Assembly (NCBI GenBank): GCA_028698765.1
Contig: JAQVVW010000128.1
Coordinates: 1 to 5,344 of the forward strand
Length of the DNA: 5,344 nucleotides
DNA from: Methanoculleus sp.
Lineage (GTDB): Archaea > Halobacteriota > Methanomicrobia > Methanomicrobiales > Methanoculleaceae
Direction of reading: 5' to 3'
Under the pieces are notes generated by a model that worked only from the letters and a program-made list of their open reading frames with translations, was not told the origin of the DNA and ran no database searches. The translations under genes were made by a program, and so were the position numbers. Shown here one piece after another: positions 5,128 to 5,344 of the stretch (positions are counted from its first letter, which is position 1; the number at the start of each line of letters is the position of its first letter).

Positions 5128-5132
5128 TTTTT
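5128..5132 (+). terminator. T-tract terminator after tRNA-Leu
   Basis: Five T residues begin six bases after the tRNA discriminator, followed by G and three more T. Archaeal RNA polymerase stops at such T tracts without needing a hairpin, so this is a probable end of the tRNA transcript. Confidence 0.55.
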
Positions 5133-5133
5133 G

Positions 5134-5141
5134 TTTATATG
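5134..5141. promoter_or_regulatory. TATA-like element downstream of tRNA-Leu
   Basis: TTTATATG is a close match to the archaeal box A. On the plus strand it would start transcription near 5163-5166. No reading frame of useful length follows in the 180 bases to the window edge, so any product would be a small RNA, a long leader, or nothing. It overlaps the T-rich run after the tRNA and could be only part of that. Confidence 0.3.
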
Positions 5142-5299
5142 TATTCTGGGTAGAACGGACACCGATCAGTCAGCAACCAGTCTTCATCGAATCTCTCCGA
5201 TTCTGCCGGTAATTATCCCGGGACTCTGCCATTACTTCGCAACCCATAAGGAACAGAAGAGCGAGTAATCCTGGCAAGAGAGGGCAGGGCTACGACATC

Positions 5300-5326
5300 G
5301 GTAAATCCGGGATTTATTTACCCCGG
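5300..5326. repeat. Hairpin/alternative dyad over a TATA-like core near the right edge
   Basis: GGTAAAT (5300-5306) and ATTTACC (5316-5322) form a perfect 7-base inverted repeat around a 9-base loop. A competing pair, CCGGG (5307-5311) and CCCGG (5322-5326), overlaps it. The core ATTTATTTA (5312-5320) would be a fair TATA box, about 27 bases before the window edge, for a gene starting near 5345. An operator over a promoter is one reading; chance is another. Confidence 0.35.
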
Positions 5327-5344
5327 CGAGGCCAGACGCAGCCG

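Larger units (their letters stand above)
5123..5344. other. Right-edge 222 bases without a recognisable gene
   Basis: After the tRNA I find no frame with protein-like composition on either strand; the longest ATG frame I found is 25 codons on the minus strand (5170-5247). The stretch is lower in GC than the genes. It holds a TATA-like element at its left end, a small dyad GAATC/GATTC near 5189-5203, and a hairpin with an AT-rich ATTTATTTA core close to the right edge. It most likely separates the tRNA from the promoter of a gene that begins just outside the window; a noncoding RNA is possible. Confidence 0.4.

Noticed and set aside
5164..5200. Possible C/D-box small RNA on the minus strand (GATGA followed by CTGA)
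   Set aside because: The C-box match is incomplete, the spacing to CTGA is short and no C'/D' pair or terminal stem could be found.
5170..5247. 25-codon minus-strand frame starting at ATG 5247
   Set aside because: It has no Shine-Dalgarno site, no TATA box at leaderless distance and no recognisable composition; a frame this short is expected by chance.
1..5344. Mobile elements, CRISPR repeats, toxin-antitoxin or defence genes
   Set aside because: No transposase or integrase motif, no regularly spaced repeat, no tRNA-end duplication to mark an att site, and all larger genes have housekeeping or regulatory assignments.

Overview
The window reads as chromosomal DNA of a high-GC methanogenic archaeon, most likely Methanomicrobiales and close to Methanoculleus (inference). 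The grounds are archaeal-only genes (transcription factor E, tRNA C56 2'-O-methyltransferase, a TIGR00295-type HD protein, an archaeal HTH-ACT regulator), TATA-type promoters, several genes without a Shine-Dalgarno leader, and a tRNA gene that does not encode its 3' CCA. Coding is dense and there are no signs of transfer: no transposase, phage gene, CRISPR array or att site.

Layout, left to right. (1) 1-842, plus strand: the C-terminal end of a two-cluster ferredoxin-like protein, overlapping by ATGA with a UPF0280/COG2122 (ApbE-like) gene. This pair resembles the methanogen homocysteine/sulfur-assimilation module. (2) 839-1231, minus strand: a small acidic protein of unknown function whose stop codon overlaps the UPF0280 stop. 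(3) 1232-1364: a divergent intergenic region carrying four copies of an ACCGT core, two in each orientation. (4) 1365-3249, plus: a tight operon of a small winged-helix protein, trm56 and an ATP-grasp ligase of unknown substrate, joined by two 4-base stop/start overlaps. (5) 3250-3363: a promoter region with a clear TATA box and Shine-Dalgarno site. (6) 3364-4363, plus: tfe (TFE) and an HD-domain protein overlapping it by 8 bases. (7) 4356-4859, minus: an HTH plus ACT domain regulator, convergent with the HD gene and overlapping it by 8 bases. (8) 4860-5037: a GC-rich divergent spacer with a strong dyad. (9) 5038-5122: tRNA-Leu(GAG). (10) 5123-5344: a T-tract terminator, then no recognisable gene, but TATA-like elements and a hairpin near the right edge, probably the promoter of a gene starting beyond the window.

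The central theme is information processing: basal transcription (TFE), tRNA modification (Trm56) and a tRNA gene whose C56/G19 pair is the kind of site Trm56 acts on. Around these sit small regulators and two enzymes (ATP-grasp, HD) whose substrates cannot be read from sequence. I see no clearly new defence or mobile system. The best leads are the motif cluster in the 1232-1364 spacer, the ATP-grasp and HD enzymes tied to trm56 and tfe, and the unexplained right-hand 220 bases.
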